Part shown: piece after piece, positions 38,036 to 47,098 of the stretch | How positions within the stretch are numbered: position 1 is the first letter of the stretch | Layout of the letters: every line of letters begins with the position of its first letter | NCBI GenBank assembly: GCA_946885915.1 | Contig: CAMPHF010000014.1 | Coordinates: forward strand, 1-50,643 | DNA length: 50,643 bases | Reading direction: 5' to 3' | DNA from: an uncultured Idiomarina sp. | GTDB taxonomy: Bacteria; Pseudomonadota; Gammaproteobacteria; Enterobacterales; Alteromonadaceae | The notes under the pieces: generated by a model | What the model was told of the DNA's origin: nothing | Database searches by the model: none | What the model saw: the letters and a program-made list of their open reading frames with translations, nothing else | Made by a program: the position numbers and the translations under genes

Positions 38036-39771
38036 TGTCGAATCCAAAATATATAGTTGGGGTTGTCTTCCTCGTGTTAATGCTGTTCGCAAGCTCTGCG
38101 GTAGCAGCCACTCAGGTGCAAGTGACCGTTGATAAAAACCCAGTACTCGTTGGTGAACCACTGGTTGTGACCGTGGAAGTGAACGAACACTTACCGCGTG
38201 ATGCCTTTGACTTCGGTACAATTTTTGCGAACTACAACGTTGGCCGCACCGCGGTCAGCCATCAACGCTCAGTTATTAATGGGACGGCCACCGCTACCAC
38301 TACGTTTCGGGTGATTCTTACTGCAACCCAAGCCGGGCAATATGAAATACCAGCGCTAGAGTGGCAAGGCGCACGCTCAAAGCCTATCGCAATAGCGGTA
38401 GTGCAAGAGCGAGGCGAAGCCGAGCAACGCCGGGGTGTGGCGTTTCTTACCGGTAGCGTGGACAGCCAAACCGTTTATTTGCAGCAGCAATTCAACTATG
38501 TGGCTAAGCTTTATCTAGCCGCCGATTTAAGCAGCGGCAATCTTGCGCCGCCAGAGTTTGAAGGCGCTGATGTCATCCAAGTAGGACAAGATCAAGAGTC
38601 CTATGAAATGGTTGATGGACGTCGCTATCGCGTCTATCAGCGCCAGTATGCCATTACCCCAAATCGATCCGGAACCTTTAACATCGGCGGCGCCACCTTT
38701 TCTGGCGAGGTGTATTCTAACCGCCAAGATTCATTATTTTCGACCTTTGCAAACACCACGCCGGTCGCCGTAAAAGCTCAACCTATAGAGTTAACCGTAA
38801 AAGCGGTTCCAAGTGACTGGCAAGGTCCTTGGTTACCCAGTGAATTAGTCTCATTAACTCGTGAGTTTTCCCCCAGCGCGAGCAGCGGAAAAGTTGGCGA
38901 AGCATTAACGGTCACTTATATGTTAACGGCGGCGGGCGTGAAGCCAGAGCAGTTGCCACCGCTGCAATTTGCCGATATTGACGGGGTTCGTAGTTATCCA
39001 GAACAACCACAAACCGATACCTTTGTGAGAAATGGAACCAGCATTGCCCAACAAACCGTGAAAGTGACGTTAATTCCGACGCAACCCGGAACCTTAACTA
39101 TTCCGGCCTATCAGCTGAACTGGTTTAATACGCGCTTGAACAGCCCGCAACAGATTAATCTACCGTCCCAAACCCTCACTATTACTGGCGTGGCGATGCC
39201 CACAGAGACGCCACCATCGGCACCTTCTCCGGTTTCCGAACCTAGCACGTTACCCGCTGCTGAACCGGCGCAAGCTAACGCTGCTACCACAACGGCAATC
39301 ACAGATAGCCTGTGGTTCTGGCTCGCGCTTAGTTTTGCGCTGCTCTGGATAGTAACCGTTGCCCTGTGGCTAAGAGCTCGCCGACAAACGGGTCAGCCAC
39401 AACAACTTGTCGCTGTCGAGCCGGCCCCCACTGCAGTGGATGCAAGCGAGGCCTGGCGCGAATTTCAGCAAGCTTGTAAACACAACCAAGCGGCGCCAGC
39501 GCTGCAACAGTTATGGGCTTGGGTAAGCGCAACCCAAACACCAACACCGATTCATCTGAATGAATGGGCGCAAGATAACGACGCGCTGCTAAACGCCATT
39601 CATGCAGCCCAACAAAGCTGTTTTGCCGACCCCAATAAACGCCAGCCTTGGCGTGCAGGGAAAGCGCTGTATCAAGCTGTAAAACGTCATATTGTGGCTC
39701 GCGCACAGCTGAACAGCAGGCAAAAAAAAGCGCCGGACTTGCCGGCGCTCTATGGGCATAACACCCGTTAG
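38029..39771 (+). CDS. batD: BatD family protein
   Basis: A 580-residue envelope protein: signal peptide (about 1-27, cleavage near SSAVAA), repeated beta-sandwich domains (VTVDKNPVLVGEPLVVTVEVNE and later repeats) and a Pro/Thr/Ser-rich linker (about 393-420). One membrane helix (about 425-445) and a short cytoplasmic domain follow. This is the BatD/DUF7939-type layout. The last 18 residues are encoded by the ppiD terminator hairpin on the opposite strand, and the final four bases overlap the ppiD stop region. It is the last gene of the operon. Confidence 0.88.
   Translation: MVVSNPKYIVGVVFLVLMLFASSAVAATQVQVTVDKNPVLVGEPLVVTVEVNEHLPRDAFDFGTIFANYNVGRTAVSHQRSVINGTATATTTFRVILTATQAGQYEIPALEWQGARSKPIAIAVVQERGEAEQRRGVAFLTGSVDSQTVYLQQQFNYVAKLYLAADLSSGNLAPPEFEGADVIQVGQDQESYEMVDGRRYRVYQRQYAITPNRSGTFNIGGATFSGEVYSNRQDSLFSTFANTTPVAVKAQPIELTVKAVPSDWQGPWLPSELVSLTREFSPSASSGKVGEALTVTYMLTAAGVKPEQLPPLQFADIDGVRSYPEQPQTDTFVRNGTSIAQQTVKVTLIPTQPGTLTIPAYQLNWFNTRLNSPQQINLPSQTLTITGVAMPTETPPSAPSPVSEPSTLPAAEPAQANAATTTAITDSLWFWLALSFALLWIVTVALWLRARRQTGQPQQLVAVEPAPTAVDASEAWREFQQACKHNQAAPALQQLWAWVSATQTPTPIHLNEWAQDNDALLNAIHAAQQSCFADPNKRQPWRAGKALYQAVKRHIVARAQLNSRQKKAPDLPALYGHNTR
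39722..39749 (-). terminator. ppiD terminator inside the batD coding end
   Basis: Minus-strand stem AGCGCCGG/CCGGCGCT with a five-base loop, followed by eight T. It begins 18 bases past the ppiD stop, and all of it lies within codons of batD on the plus strand. No T run follows on the plus strand, so it terminates ppiD only. Confidence 0.9.
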
Positions 39772-41639
39772 TTAGTTTCTACTACCACTTCAGCCTCAGC
39801 ACGCAACGCTGCAATAAAGGCCATAAAGGCCGTTTGCGAATAACGTTGCGTAAGCTGACCGGCTAACTGATCTTGTAAGGCTTGCTCAGGTTGCCCAGCG
39901 GTCACTTCGGTTAACTGCACCACCGCAACATCGCCGTTGTTTAGCGTTGCTACTGCTGCGCTTACTGACTCGCTGGTTGGCTTTGGCAATTCAAACAGAG
40001 TGTTACGAATAGCACCAGCCACATTAGTTTGTTGGCGCTCAATCGCGTTCAATTCAGTCATAGCTGCTACCTCAGCAGTCCCCTCGCGCAACTGCGCTAA
40101 GTAGGCTTCCGCATCGGTTCTGGCGATAGCTTGAGCACGCTCTAAAGTTAATTGCTCACGAATCTCTTCAGCCACTAGGTCGAACGCTTTAATAGTCTCA
40201 GGCTGATGTTCAACCACCCGCGCGACCAAAGACGTTTCCTCATTAACTTCAATCAGGTCACTATTAAGCCCATCAGCAATGAAATCTTGGTCAAACACCA
40301 GCGTTAACACTTGTGGTGCATCCAATATGGTTGGCGCATAAGCCTGAGTAAACCAATCGGTGGTTACCACTTCGGCACCTACTGCTTCTGCTGCAGGGGC
40401 TAAGGTATCGGCGTTTTCAAAGCTAACGCGAGCCAAGGTTTGCTGCGCTTGATAATAGGCATCCTGCGCCGCCCGTTCAGTTAATTGCGCGCGAATATCA
40501 GCCTCAACCTCTGCAAAAGGCTGGACACTACCTGCGCGTAGGTCTGTCAGCTTGATCAGGTGGAAGCCAAACGACGTTTCAACAATGTCTGTTACTTCAC
40601 CGACAGTTTCTAGCGCAAACGCGGCCTCTTCAAATTCTGGGTCCATCTGGTCTCGGGCGATCCACTCGAGGTCACCGCCATTTTCGCCAGAAAACACATC
40701 GTCGGAGTATTCGGCCGCTAATGCCGCAAACTCAGCACCTTCAGCTAAACGCTCTTGCACCGCTTCAATTTCAGCACGTGCAGCATCAGCATCTTCCGCG
40801 GTTTCAATCAAAATATGTGACACCCGACGTTCTTCTTCCGTACTGAAACGAGCCAGGTTACCCTCGTAATATTCACGAACTTCAGCATCAGAAATATCTA
40901 CGCTCGCGGTTACGTCGTTATAATCTAGTGCAACGAACGCCACTTTAACCTGCTCAGCTTGGGTAAACTGATTCGGGTTTTGCTCATAATAAGCACGTAA
41001 GTCATCGTCAGTCAGGTTCACTTGAGTAAGGTAATCGTCCACGCTTACTTGCAAGTAACGACCGCTACGAGTCTGGCTTAATAATTCGGCCAAACCTGTG
41101 GTTTCGTTTTCAAGCACGAACTCGCTACTTAACAAGCTCTCAACCAGCTGGCTGTTGCTCAAATCTTGCCGAATAGCCGCCGCGAAACTCTCAGGGGTAT
41201 AGCCAGCGTTGCGAATGGCCATTAAATAAACGTCGTTACTGAATTGCCCTGCAGTACGGAACGCGGAAATTTCACGAATCGCATTTTTGACTTGCTCATC
41301 AGAAATTCGAATTCCCTGTTCTTGGGCATACTGGCGTAACAGTTCACGCTCAATGAGTTGATCAACCACACTGGCGCGCAGTTGACGCATGTAGCCGGGA
41401 TCAGCGGCGAGCGCGTTGAACATTTCACCCAGTTGCTCTTCCATACGAGCACGCTCATTTTCATAAGCACGATCATAAGCAACCTGAGTAATAGGCTCTC
41501 CATTGACAGTCGCAACCGTGGGCTCTGAAGTGCTACCTAAGTAACCACTCACACCCGTTAACGCAAATGTAATAATAATGAAGACGAGGATGATCTTAAC
41601 GATCATACTTTGTGAGCCTTCGCGAATACGTTCCAACAT
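39768..41639 (-). CDS. ppiD: Periplasmic folding chaperone PpiD
   Basis: PpiD is an inner-membrane-anchored periplasmic chaperone near the Sec exit with one parvulin domain. The 623-residue protein begins MLERIREGSQSMIVKIILVFIIITFALTGVSGYL: one N-terminal helix (about 12-33). A SurA-like N-terminal chaperone region with VNGEPIT follows. The PpiC domain is at about 265-360 (RRVSHILIET, ENGGDLEWIARDQM, VETSFGFHLIKL). The C-terminal region is long and acidic. The hupB-ppiD neighbourhood matches E. coli, except that a tRNA lies between. Stop codons of ppiD and batD overlap. Confidence 0.95.
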   Translation of the reverse strand: MLERIREGSQSMIVKIILVFIIITFALTGVSGYLGSTSEPTVATVNGEPITQVAYDRAYENERARMEEQLGEMFNALAADPGYMRQLRASVVDQLIERELLRQYAQEQGIRISDEQVKNAIREISAFRTAGQFSNDVYLMAIRNAGYTPESFAAAIRQDLSNSQLVESLLSSEFVLENETTGLAELLSQTRSGRYLQVSVDDYLTQVNLTDDDLRAYYEQNPNQFTQAEQVKVAFVALDYNDVTASVDISDAEVREYYEGNLARFSTEEERRVSHILIETAEDADAARAEIEAVQERLAEGAEFAALAAEYSDDVFSGENGGDLEWIARDQMDPEFEEAAFALETVGEVTDIVETSFGFHLIKLTDLRAGSVQPFAEVEADIRAQLTERAAQDAYYQAQQTLARVSFENADTLAPAAEAVGAEVVTTDWFTQAYAPTILDAPQVLTLVFDQDFIADGLNSDLIEVNEETSLVARVVEHQPETIKAFDLVAEEIREQLTLERAQAIARTDAEAYLAQLREGTAEVAAMTELNAIERQQTNVAGAIRNTLFELPKPTSESVSAAVATLNNGDVAVVQLTEVTAGQPEQALQDQLAGQLTQRYSQTAFMAFIAALRAEAEVVVETN

Positions 41640-41729
41640 AATTAACTCGCTCTTAATTCCAAGCTACGAACCTAATGGCTATAGTCATTTGGCACTCGTA
41701 ATATCGGATAGATGTTCAGAAAATTTGTG

Positions 41730-41741
41730 CGCAACATTATA
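41730..41741 (-). promoter_or_regulatory. ppiD -10 region with a 12-mer shared with tig
   Basis: On the minus strand TATAATGTTGCG includes a consensus -10 TATAAT, about 90 bases upstream of the ppiD ATG. No good -35 is visible. The identical 12-mer occurs at the tig promoter (48519-48530). Confidence 0.5.
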
Positions 41742-41777
41742 CCCGTAATGCCACGAATAGCACCTATTCATCACACG

Positions 41778-41808
41778 AAAAAAAAGCCCGGAGACAGGTC
41801 TACGGGCT
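41778..41808 (-). terminator. Intrinsic terminator after tRNA-Asp
   Basis: Minus-strand hairpin: AGCCCG pairs with CGGGCT and an inner AGAC pairs with GTCT, followed by eight T. It is located 18 bases past the tRNA-Asp 3' end. Confidence 0.9.
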
Positions 41809-41825
41809 ATTTAAGACAATGCGAT

Positions 41826-41902
41826 TGGCGGAGCGGACGGGACTCGAACCCGCGACCCCCGGCGTGACAGGCCGGTATTCTAACCAACTGAACTACCGCT
41901 CC
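41826..41902 (-). tRNA. tRNA-Asp (GUC)
   Basis: A 77-nt tRNA on the minus strand, nearly identical to E. coli tRNA-Asp: acceptor GGAGCGG/CCGCTCC, anticodon loop CTGTCAC with anticodon GTC, T loop TTCGAGT, and an encoded CCA (41826-41828). It lies between hupB and ppiD on the same strand and is followed by its own terminator. Confidence 0.96.
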
Positions 41903-41928
41903 TTGAAAAAGTTAAATCGCAGAGTCAA

Positions 41929-41952
41929 ATAAGGCCGCATACACGGCCTTAT
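41929..41952 (-). terminator. second terminator-like hairpin downstream of hupB
   Basis: ATAAGGCCG and CGGCCTTAT form a 9-bp stem with a six-base loop, followed by TT on the minus strand. It stands in tandem with the hupB hairpin and just before tRNA-Asp. Confidence 0.6.
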
Positions 41953-41954
41953 CT

Positions 41955-41979
41955 AAAAGAAAAACACGCAGCTGCGTGT
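41955..41979 (-). terminator. hupB terminator
   Basis: A perfect 16-bp palindrome ACACGCAGCTGCGTGT (41964-41979), five bases past the hupB stop, is followed on the minus strand by TTTTCTTTT. Confidence 0.7.
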
Positions 41980-41984
41980 CTTAC

Positions 41985-42257
41985 TTAGTTAACTGCGTCT
42001 TTCAGAGCTTTACCAGCTTTGAATGAAGGTACTTTGGCGGCAGCGATTTGAATCGTTTGACCAGTTTGTGGGTTACGGCCAGTACGTGCTGAACGCTCAC
42101 GAACTTGGAAAGTACCGAAACCAACTAAAGCAACTTGCTCGCCTTTTTTCAGCGCACCAGTTACCGCTTCGATGAAAGAGTCTAAAGCACGACCGGCTGC
42201 AGCTTTAGAAATTTCTGCTCCCTCGGCAATTTTGTCAACTAGCTGAGACTTGTTCAC
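41985..42257 (-). CDS. hupB: DNA-binding protein HU-beta
   Basis: A 90-residue nucleoid protein that bends DNA. It starts [32 protein letters not shown], has the [25 protein letters not shown] arm that wraps DNA, and ends [16 protein letters not shown], as E. coli HupB does. The start codon is GTG, with AAGGGGA seven to eight bases upstream. The lon-hupB-ppiD order is conserved. A good sigma-70 promoter lies in the gap after lon. Confidence 0.98.
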   Translation of the reverse strand: MNKSQLVDKIAEGAEISKAAAGRALDSFIEAVTGALKKGEQVALVGFGTFQVRERSARTGRNPQTGQTIQIAAAKVPSFKAGKALKDAVN

Positions 42258-42327
42258 AGTATCATCCCCTTAGATTGTTATTATCAATTTTCCGTGGATC
42301 CATTCGGAATTAAATGGGCCAGCGAAG

Positions 42328-42356
42328 TTTATAACAAGCTTAAACCAAGAGTTCAA
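42328..42356 (-). promoter_or_regulatory. hupB promoter
   Basis: Minus-strand TTGAAC (42351-42356) and TATAAA (42328-42333) are 17 bp apart, giving a leader of about 65 bases before the hupB GTG. Confidence 0.65.
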
Positions 42357-42513
42357 GCACTGCCTTCGTCTCCAGCATAGAGAACGTCGGCGAAAGTTTT
42401 CAGCCAATTGAGTTTGCGCCCTGCGCATCACCCGTGCGGCTTACTTAACTCAACTCTAGGCTACCACAAGTTTTCTGATTGAAAACCCTTTTTACGCAAT
42501 TTTTTAACGAAAG

Positions 42514-42554
42514 AATGCGGTCTGCGAGCATTTTTTCCACCGCTAGACCGCATT
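42514..42554 (-). repeat. 10-bp inverted repeat downstream of lon
   Basis: AATGCGGTCT (42514-42523) and AGACCGCATT (42545-42554) pair perfectly around a 21-base loop. No long T run follows on either strand. It is a possible lon transcript end or RNA stabiliser. Confidence 0.5.
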
Positions 42555-42575
42555 TTGTCGTTACACAGGACTTTA

Positions 42576-42598
42576 GTCTTATACCAAATGTATAAGAC
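42576..42598. repeat. 8-bp inverted repeat adjoining the lon stop
   Basis: GTCTTATA and TATAAGAC pair around the seven-base loop CCAAATG, four bases after the lon stop codon. It lacks a T run, so it is more likely a stability element or a dispersed repeat than a terminator. Confidence 0.5.
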
Positions 42599-42602
42599 GC
42601 GC

Positions 42603-44951
42603 CTACTTGGCTGCTTTCGCAGCGACAGGTGCTCGTTCCAACGCAACGGCTAACACTTCATCAATCCATTGTACCGGTTGAATCTTTAAGTCGCCTTTCA
42701 CGTTATCACTAATTTCTTTCAAATCGCGTTCATTGTCTTTTGGAATTAACACATGTTTGATACCGCCTCGGTGCGCCGCCAGCAGCTTTTCTTTTAAGCC
42801 ACCGATAGCCAACACTTCACCACGCAAGGTAATTTCACCCGTCATGGCGACATCGGCACGCACTGGGATCTGAGTTAACGACGATACCAATGAAGTCACC
42901 ATGGCAATCCCTGCGCTAGGGCCGTCCTTCGGCGTTGCACCCTCAGGCACGTGCACATGAATATCACGTTTTTCGTGGAAGTCTTCTTGAATTCCGAGCT
43001 TATCAGCGCGACTACGAACCACGGTCAGTGCGGTTTGAATAGATTCTTGCATGACATCACCAAGGGAGCCGGTAGACGTAATTTTGCCTTTACCTGCAAC
43101 ATTGGTCGCCTCAATAGTGAGTAAATCACCCCCTACTTCAGTCCATGCCAAGCCCGTCACTTGACCAATCTGATTATTGTCTTCTGCTTTACCGTAGTCA
43201 AAACGCTGAATACCTAAGAAGTCACCCAAGTTTTTACCGTTAATTTCAACGTGCTTGAGCTTCTTATCTAGCACAATTTTCTTCACCGCTTTACGGCACA
43301 AGCGAGACACCTCACGCTCTAAGCTACGTACGCCAGCTTCCCGCGTGTAATAACGGATAATGCCAATAATCGCGTCATCTTTAACGGTGATCTCTTTCTC
43401 TTTTAAGCCGTTACGCTCAATTTGCTTAGGCAACAAATGGCGCTTGGCAATATTAAGCTTTTCGTCTTCGGTGTAGCCAGACAACCGAATCACTTCCATC
43501 CGGTCCAATAGTGGTGCCGGAATATTTAAACTATTCGAAGTGGCCACGAACATCACATCAGATAAATCGTAATCAACTTCCAAATAATGGTCGTTGAAGT
43601 TGATGTTCTGTTCCGGATCGAGCACCTCCAGCAAGGCTGACGCAGGGTCACCGCGCATGTCTGACGACATTTTGTCGATTTCATCTAACAAGAACAGTGG
43701 GTTTTTTACCCCAACTTTCGCCATTTTTTGGATCAACTTGCCCGGCATCGAACCGATGTAGGTACGCCGATGGCCACGGATCTCCGCTTCATCACGCACA
43801 CCACCAAGCGCCATGCGGATATATTTCCGCCCTGTCGCTTTCGCAATTGATTGTCCCAGGGAGGTTTTACCAACACCCGGCGGTCCCACTAAGCACAAAA
43901 TAGCGCCGCGCACCTTATTGGTACGCTGTTGCACCGCAAGATATTCAATAATGCGCTCTTTTACTTTTTCCAAACCATAATGGTCGGCGTCCAAAATTTT
44001 CTCGGCATTCGCTAAATCTTTCTTGATCCGCGAGCGCTTTTTCCAAGGCACCTGTACCATCCAATCAATGTATCCGCGCACTACGGTCGCTTCAGCCGAC
44101 ATCGATGACATCATCTTTAGCTTCTGTAGTTCGGCTTGAACTTTGTCTTTTGCCTCAGCCGGCATTTGCGCGTCATCAATTTTTTTCTGGAGCGCCTCAA
44201 ATTCATCGGGGCCATCTTCCATATCGCCGAGTTCTTTTTGAATCGCTTTCATTTGTTCATTCAAGTAGTACTCGCGTTGGCTTTTCTCCATTTGCTTTTT
44301 GACGCGACTACGAATTCTTTTCTCTACTTGAAGAATGTCGATTTCACCTTCCATCAACGCCATCAAATACTCTAACCGCTCGCGCACATCGGTAATTTCC
44401 AGCACGTGTTGCTTATCAGCGAGCTTCAGTGGCATATGTGCCGCCATGGTGTCAGCCAGGCGATCAGCTTCATCAATGCCTGATAACGAGGTGAGCACCT
44501 CCGGTGGAATCTTCTTGTTCAGCTTCACATAGCCTTCAAACTGATTCAGCGCCGAGCGCACCATCACTTCTTCTTCGTTGTCAGGAATTTTTTCTGAGTC
44601 TAAATAATGTACCTTGGCTTTAAAAAATTCATCGTGGGGCTCAAACTCATCAATGGCCGCCCGTTGAACGCCTTCAACCAACACTTTCACGGTGCCGTCA
44701 GGTAGTTTCAGGAGTTGCAGAATGGTTGCAATTGCACCAATTTGATAAATATCTTCAGCTACCGGTTCATCCACCGACGCATCTTTTTGTGCCGATAGAA
44801 AAATTTGCTTGTCATGATCCATCGCTGCTTCAAGACAGCGAATTGACTTTTCTCGACCCACAAACAACGGAATTACCATGTGGGGGTAAACCACCACATC
44901 GCGCAACGGTAGTACTGGAATACTAAGGCGTTCAACCTGCGCTTCGCTCAT
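42603..44951 (-). CDS. lon: ATP-dependent protease Lon
   Basis: The main cytosolic AAA+ serine protease for misfolded proteins and short-lived regulators. Order: N-terminal LAN domain ([29 protein letters not shown]), coiled coil ([17 protein letters not shown]), Walker A GPPGVGKT (about 352-359), FLLDEIDKM, and a C-terminal S16 domain with the Ser in [11 protein letters not shown] and Lys in [15 protein letters not shown] chose the ATG at 44949-44951, six bases after GGAG, over the GTG four codons earlier (782 residues, E. coli 784). The clpX-lon-hupB order is conserved. Confidence 0.98.
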   Translation of the reverse strand: MSEAQVERLSIPVLPLRDVVVYPHMVIPLFVGREKSIRCLEAAMDHDKQIFLSAQKDASVDEPVAEDIYQIGAIATILQLLKLPDGTVKVLVEGVQRAAIDEFEPHDEFFKAKVHYLDSEKIPDNEEEVMVRSALNQFEGYVKLNKKIPPEVLTSLSGIDEADRLADTMAAHMPLKLADKQHVLEITDVRERLEYLMALMEGEIDILQVEKRIRSRVKKQMEKSQREYYLNEQMKAIQKELGDMEDGPDEFEALQKKIDDAQMPAEAKDKVQAELQKLKMMSSMSAEATVVRGYIDWMVQVPWKKRSRIKKDLANAEKILDADHYGLEKVKERIIEYLAVQQRTNKVRGAILCLVGPPGVGKTSLGQSIAKATGRKYIRMALGGVRDEAEIRGHRRTYIGSMPGKLIQKMAKVGVKNPLFLLDEIDKMSSDMRGDPASALLEVLDPEQNINFNDHYLEVDYDLSDVMFVATSNSLNIPAPLLDRMEVIRLSGYTEDEKLNIAKRHLLPKQIERNGLKEKEITVKDDAIIGIIRYYTREAGVRSLEREVSRLCRKAVKKIVLDKKLKHVEINGKNLGDFLGIQRFDYGKAEDNNQIGQVTGLAWTEVGGDLLTIEATNVAGKGKITSTGSLGDVMQESIQTALTVVRSRADKLGIQEDFHEKRDIHVHVPEGATPKDGPSAGIAMVTSLVSSLTQIPVRADVAMTGEITLRGEVLAIGGLKEKLLAAHRGGIKHVLIPKDNERDLKEISDNVKGDLKIQPVQWIDEVLAVALERAPVAAKAAK

Positions 44952-45035
44952 CTTTTTCTCCACTGAAACAAATGGGTGTGAGCGACCTCAACTCGATCGT
45001 CACACAGAAGTGATTTCTTTATCTTACTCTTTAAT

Positions 45036-45060
45036 ATGTGGGCGACCACTTAAAGTTCAA
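45036..45060 (-). promoter_or_regulatory. candidate lon promoter, possibly heat-shock
   Basis: Minus-strand TTGAAC (45055-45060) is followed 11 bases later by GCCCACAT (45036-45043), resembling the dnaK -10 CCCCACAT but with short spacing for sigma-32. The same TTGAAC with TATTAA at 18 bp could be sigma-70. It lies between the clpX terminator and lon. Confidence 0.4.
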
Positions 45061-45070
45061 TGAAAAACAC

Positions 45071-45097
45071 AAAAAAAGGGCCTTACTGGCCCTTTTT
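45071..45097. terminator. Intrinsic terminator after clpX
   Basis: AAAAAGGGCC and GGCCCTTTTT form a 10-bp stem with a five-base loop, with T runs on both sides. It lies 28 bases past the clpX stop and separates clpPX from lon. Confidence 0.9.
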
Positions 45098-45124
45098 GCA
45101 CTTTTTTTGAGCTAAATAGCTAAA

Positions 45125-46402
45125 TTATTCACCCGAAGCATGCTTTTCTGACTTTGCATTCTCATATATCAAGATAGGATCAGACTCGCCTTGAATGACA
45201 GATTCATCAATCACGACCTTGCTCACCCCAGTCATTGATGGCAGTTCATACATAGTCCCTAGCAATACAGCTTCGACAATTGAACGCAAGCCGCGCGCAC
45301 CGGTACGACGTTTCATCGCTTGGCGAGCAATAGCCCGCAACGCGTCTTCACGAAACTCAAGTTCAGCACCTTCCATTTCGAATAAGGCTGAATACTGCTT
45401 GGTTAATGCATTTTTCGGTTCACGTAGAATTTGCACTAACGCAGTTTCATCGAGCTCTTCCAACGTCGCCAATACCGGCAAACGACCAATGAACTCTGGA
45501 ATAAGACCGTATTTAACCAAATCCTCAGGTTCAACTTGAGCCAGAATTTCGCCTTCTTGTTGGCGCTCTTTACTCTTCACCTCAGCCCCGAATCCAATCC
45601 CAGTTCCGGTGGCTAGGCGCTGCTCAATCACTTTATTCAAACCGGCGAACGCACCACCACAAATGAACAGAATCTTTGAGGTATCAACTTGCAAAAACTC
45701 TTGCTGCGGATGTTTACGACCGCCTTGCGGTGGCACCGCGGCGACAGTGCCCTCGATTAATTTCAATAAGGCTTGCTGCACACCTTCACCTGACACGTCG
45801 CGCGTAATTGACGGGTTGTCAGATTTACGTGAGATCTTGTCGATTTCATCAATGTAAACGATACCACGTTGCGCTTTCTCGACGTCGTAGTCACACTTTT
45901 GCAATAATTTCTGAATAATGTTTTCCACGTCTTCGCCCACGTAACCCGCTTCGGTAAGCGTGGTTGCATCGGCCATGGTAAACGGCACATCAAGAAACCG
46001 AGCTAAAGTTTCAGCAAGATAGGTCTTGCCCGAACCCGTCGGACCAATCAGCAAAATGTTACTTTTGCCAAGTTCAACCTGATCTTTGCCCTTGCCGCTG
46101 TTACGCAATCGTTTGTAATGATTGTAAACCGCCACCGCCAGCACTTTCTTGGCTTGCTCCTGGCCAATCACGTACTCATCTAAGTGGGCGCGAATTTCCT
46201 TGGGTACCGGCAACTGTTCTGACTTGTCTTGCGGCGCGATAGCTTGAATTTCTTCTTGCAGAATGTCGTTACATAAATCGACACACTCATCACAAATGAA
46301 TACCGAAGGCCCGGCAATCAGTTTGCGAACTTCATGCTGGCTCTTCCCGCAAAAAGTGCAAAATAACGGCGTGTCGCCGTCGCCTTTGGTCTTATCTGTC
46401 AT
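45125..46402 (-). CDS. clpX: ATP-dependent Clp protease ATP-binding subunit ClpX
   Basis: ClpX unfolds substrates and feeds them to ClpP. The 425-residue protein has an N-terminal zinc-binding domain (Cys15, Cys18, Cys37, Cys40), Walker A GPTGSGKT (120-127), pore loop GYVGED (153-158), Walker [11 protein letters not shown], and the ClpP-docking IGF loop in [11 protein letters not shown]. The start is the ATG at 46400-46402, matching the family MTDK start. This ATG lies inside the end of clpP, an 11-base overlap, whereas E. coli has a gap there. Confidence 0.98.
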   Translation of the reverse strand: MTDKTKGDGDTPLFCTFCGKSQHEVRKLIAGPSVFICDECVDLCNDILQEEIQAIAPQDKSEQLPVPKEIRAHLDEYVIGQEQAKKVLAVAVYNHYKRLRNSGKGKDQVELGKSNILLIGPTGSGKTYLAETLARFLDVPFTMADATTLTEAGYVGEDVENIIQKLLQKCDYDVEKAQRGIVYIDEIDKISRKSDNPSITRDVSGEGVQQALLKLIEGTVAAVPPQGGRKHPQQEFLQVDTSKILFICGGAFAGLNKVIEQRLATGTGIGFGAEVKSKERQQEGEILAQVEPEDLVKYGLIPEFIGRLPVLATLEELDETALVQILREPKNALTKQYSALFEMEGAELEFREDALRAIARQAMKRRTGARGLRSIVEAVLLGTMYELPSMTGVSKVVIDESVIQGESDPILIYENAKSEKHASGE

Positions 46403-47018
46403 GTTTCTCACCACGTTTGGTCAAAATGCCATCTACCACACCATAGTCGACAGCTTGTTGCGCGGTCATAAAATAATCGCGATCAGTATCTTGTGCGACT
46501 TGCTCGTATGGTTTACCGGTATTATCGGCTAACATCCGATTTAACCGCTCTTTAATGTCCAAGATTTGGCGCGCATGAATTTCGAAATCCGACGCTTGCC
46601 CTTGGAAGCCGCCGAGAGGTTGGTGAATCATCACCCGCGAGTTCGGCAAACAGAAACGTTTTCCTTGCGCACCACCGGCTAATAAGAAGGCACCCATACT
46701 CGCTGCTTGGCCCATACATACGGTACTCACATCCGGCTTAATAAAGCGCATCGTGTCGTAAATCGCCATACCGGCAGTGACCGCCCCACCCGGGGAGTTA
46801 ATGTAGAGATAAATGTCTTTATCTGGATTGTCCGACTCCAAAAATAATAGCTGGGCGACAATCAAGTTGGCCATGTGGTCTTCTACCTGACCGACACAGA
46901 AAATTACGCGCTCTTTGAGCAACCGTGAATAGATATCGTAAGAACGCTCACCCTTGGAGGTTTGCTCTACGACCATCGGTACCAGTTGCGCCAACGGCTC
47001 TTGCGCGTGTTGCGTCAT
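46392..47018 (-). CDS. clpP: ATP-dependent Clp protease proteolytic subunit ClpP
   Basis: The 208-residue serine peptidase forms the tetradecameric barrel that works with ClpX or ClpA. The catalytic triad is Ser107 ([11 protein letters not shown]), His132 ([12 protein letters not shown]) and Asp181 (DTDRDYF). The frame extends upstream through a terminator hairpin, but the ATG at 47016-47018 has TAGGAG eight bases before it, and [34 protein letters not shown] fits ClpP with a short propeptide. It overlaps clpX by 11 bases. Confidence 0.98.
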   Translation of the reverse strand: MTQHAQEPLAQLVPMVVEQTSKGERSYDIYSRLLKERVIFCVGQVEDHMANLIVAQLLFLESDNPDKDIYLYINSPGGAVTAGMAIYDTMRFIKPDVSTVCMGQAASMGAFLLAGGAQGKRFCLPNSRVMIHQPLGGFQGQASDFEIHARQILDIKERLNRMLADNTGKPYEQVAQDTDRDYFMTAQQAVDYGVVDGILTKRGEKHDR

Positions 47019-47036
47019 AATTAAAACTCCTAAAAC

Positions 47037-47069
47037 AAAAAATGGCCCGTATGCCAACATACGAGCCAT
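47037..47069 (-). terminator. Intrinsic terminator between tig and clpP
   Basis: A 12-bp minus-strand stem ATGGCTCGTATG/CATACGGGCCAT with one G-U pair, a TTGG loop and six T, 30 bases past the tig stop and about 19 bases before the clpP start. clpP must depend on read-through or on a promoter within tig. Confidence 0.85.
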
Positions 47070-47098
47070 TAAACCAAGTTGTTCAGTCTGGCGTCAAC

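Larger units (their letters stand above)
42258..42602. other. Intergenic region lon / hupB
   Basis: A 345-bp gap. It holds the hupB promoter (42328-42356), a 10-bp inverted repeat (42514-42554) and an 8-bp inverted repeat next to the lon stop (42576-42598). The middle (about 42360-42470) shows no gene or clear signal. Confidence 0.6.
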
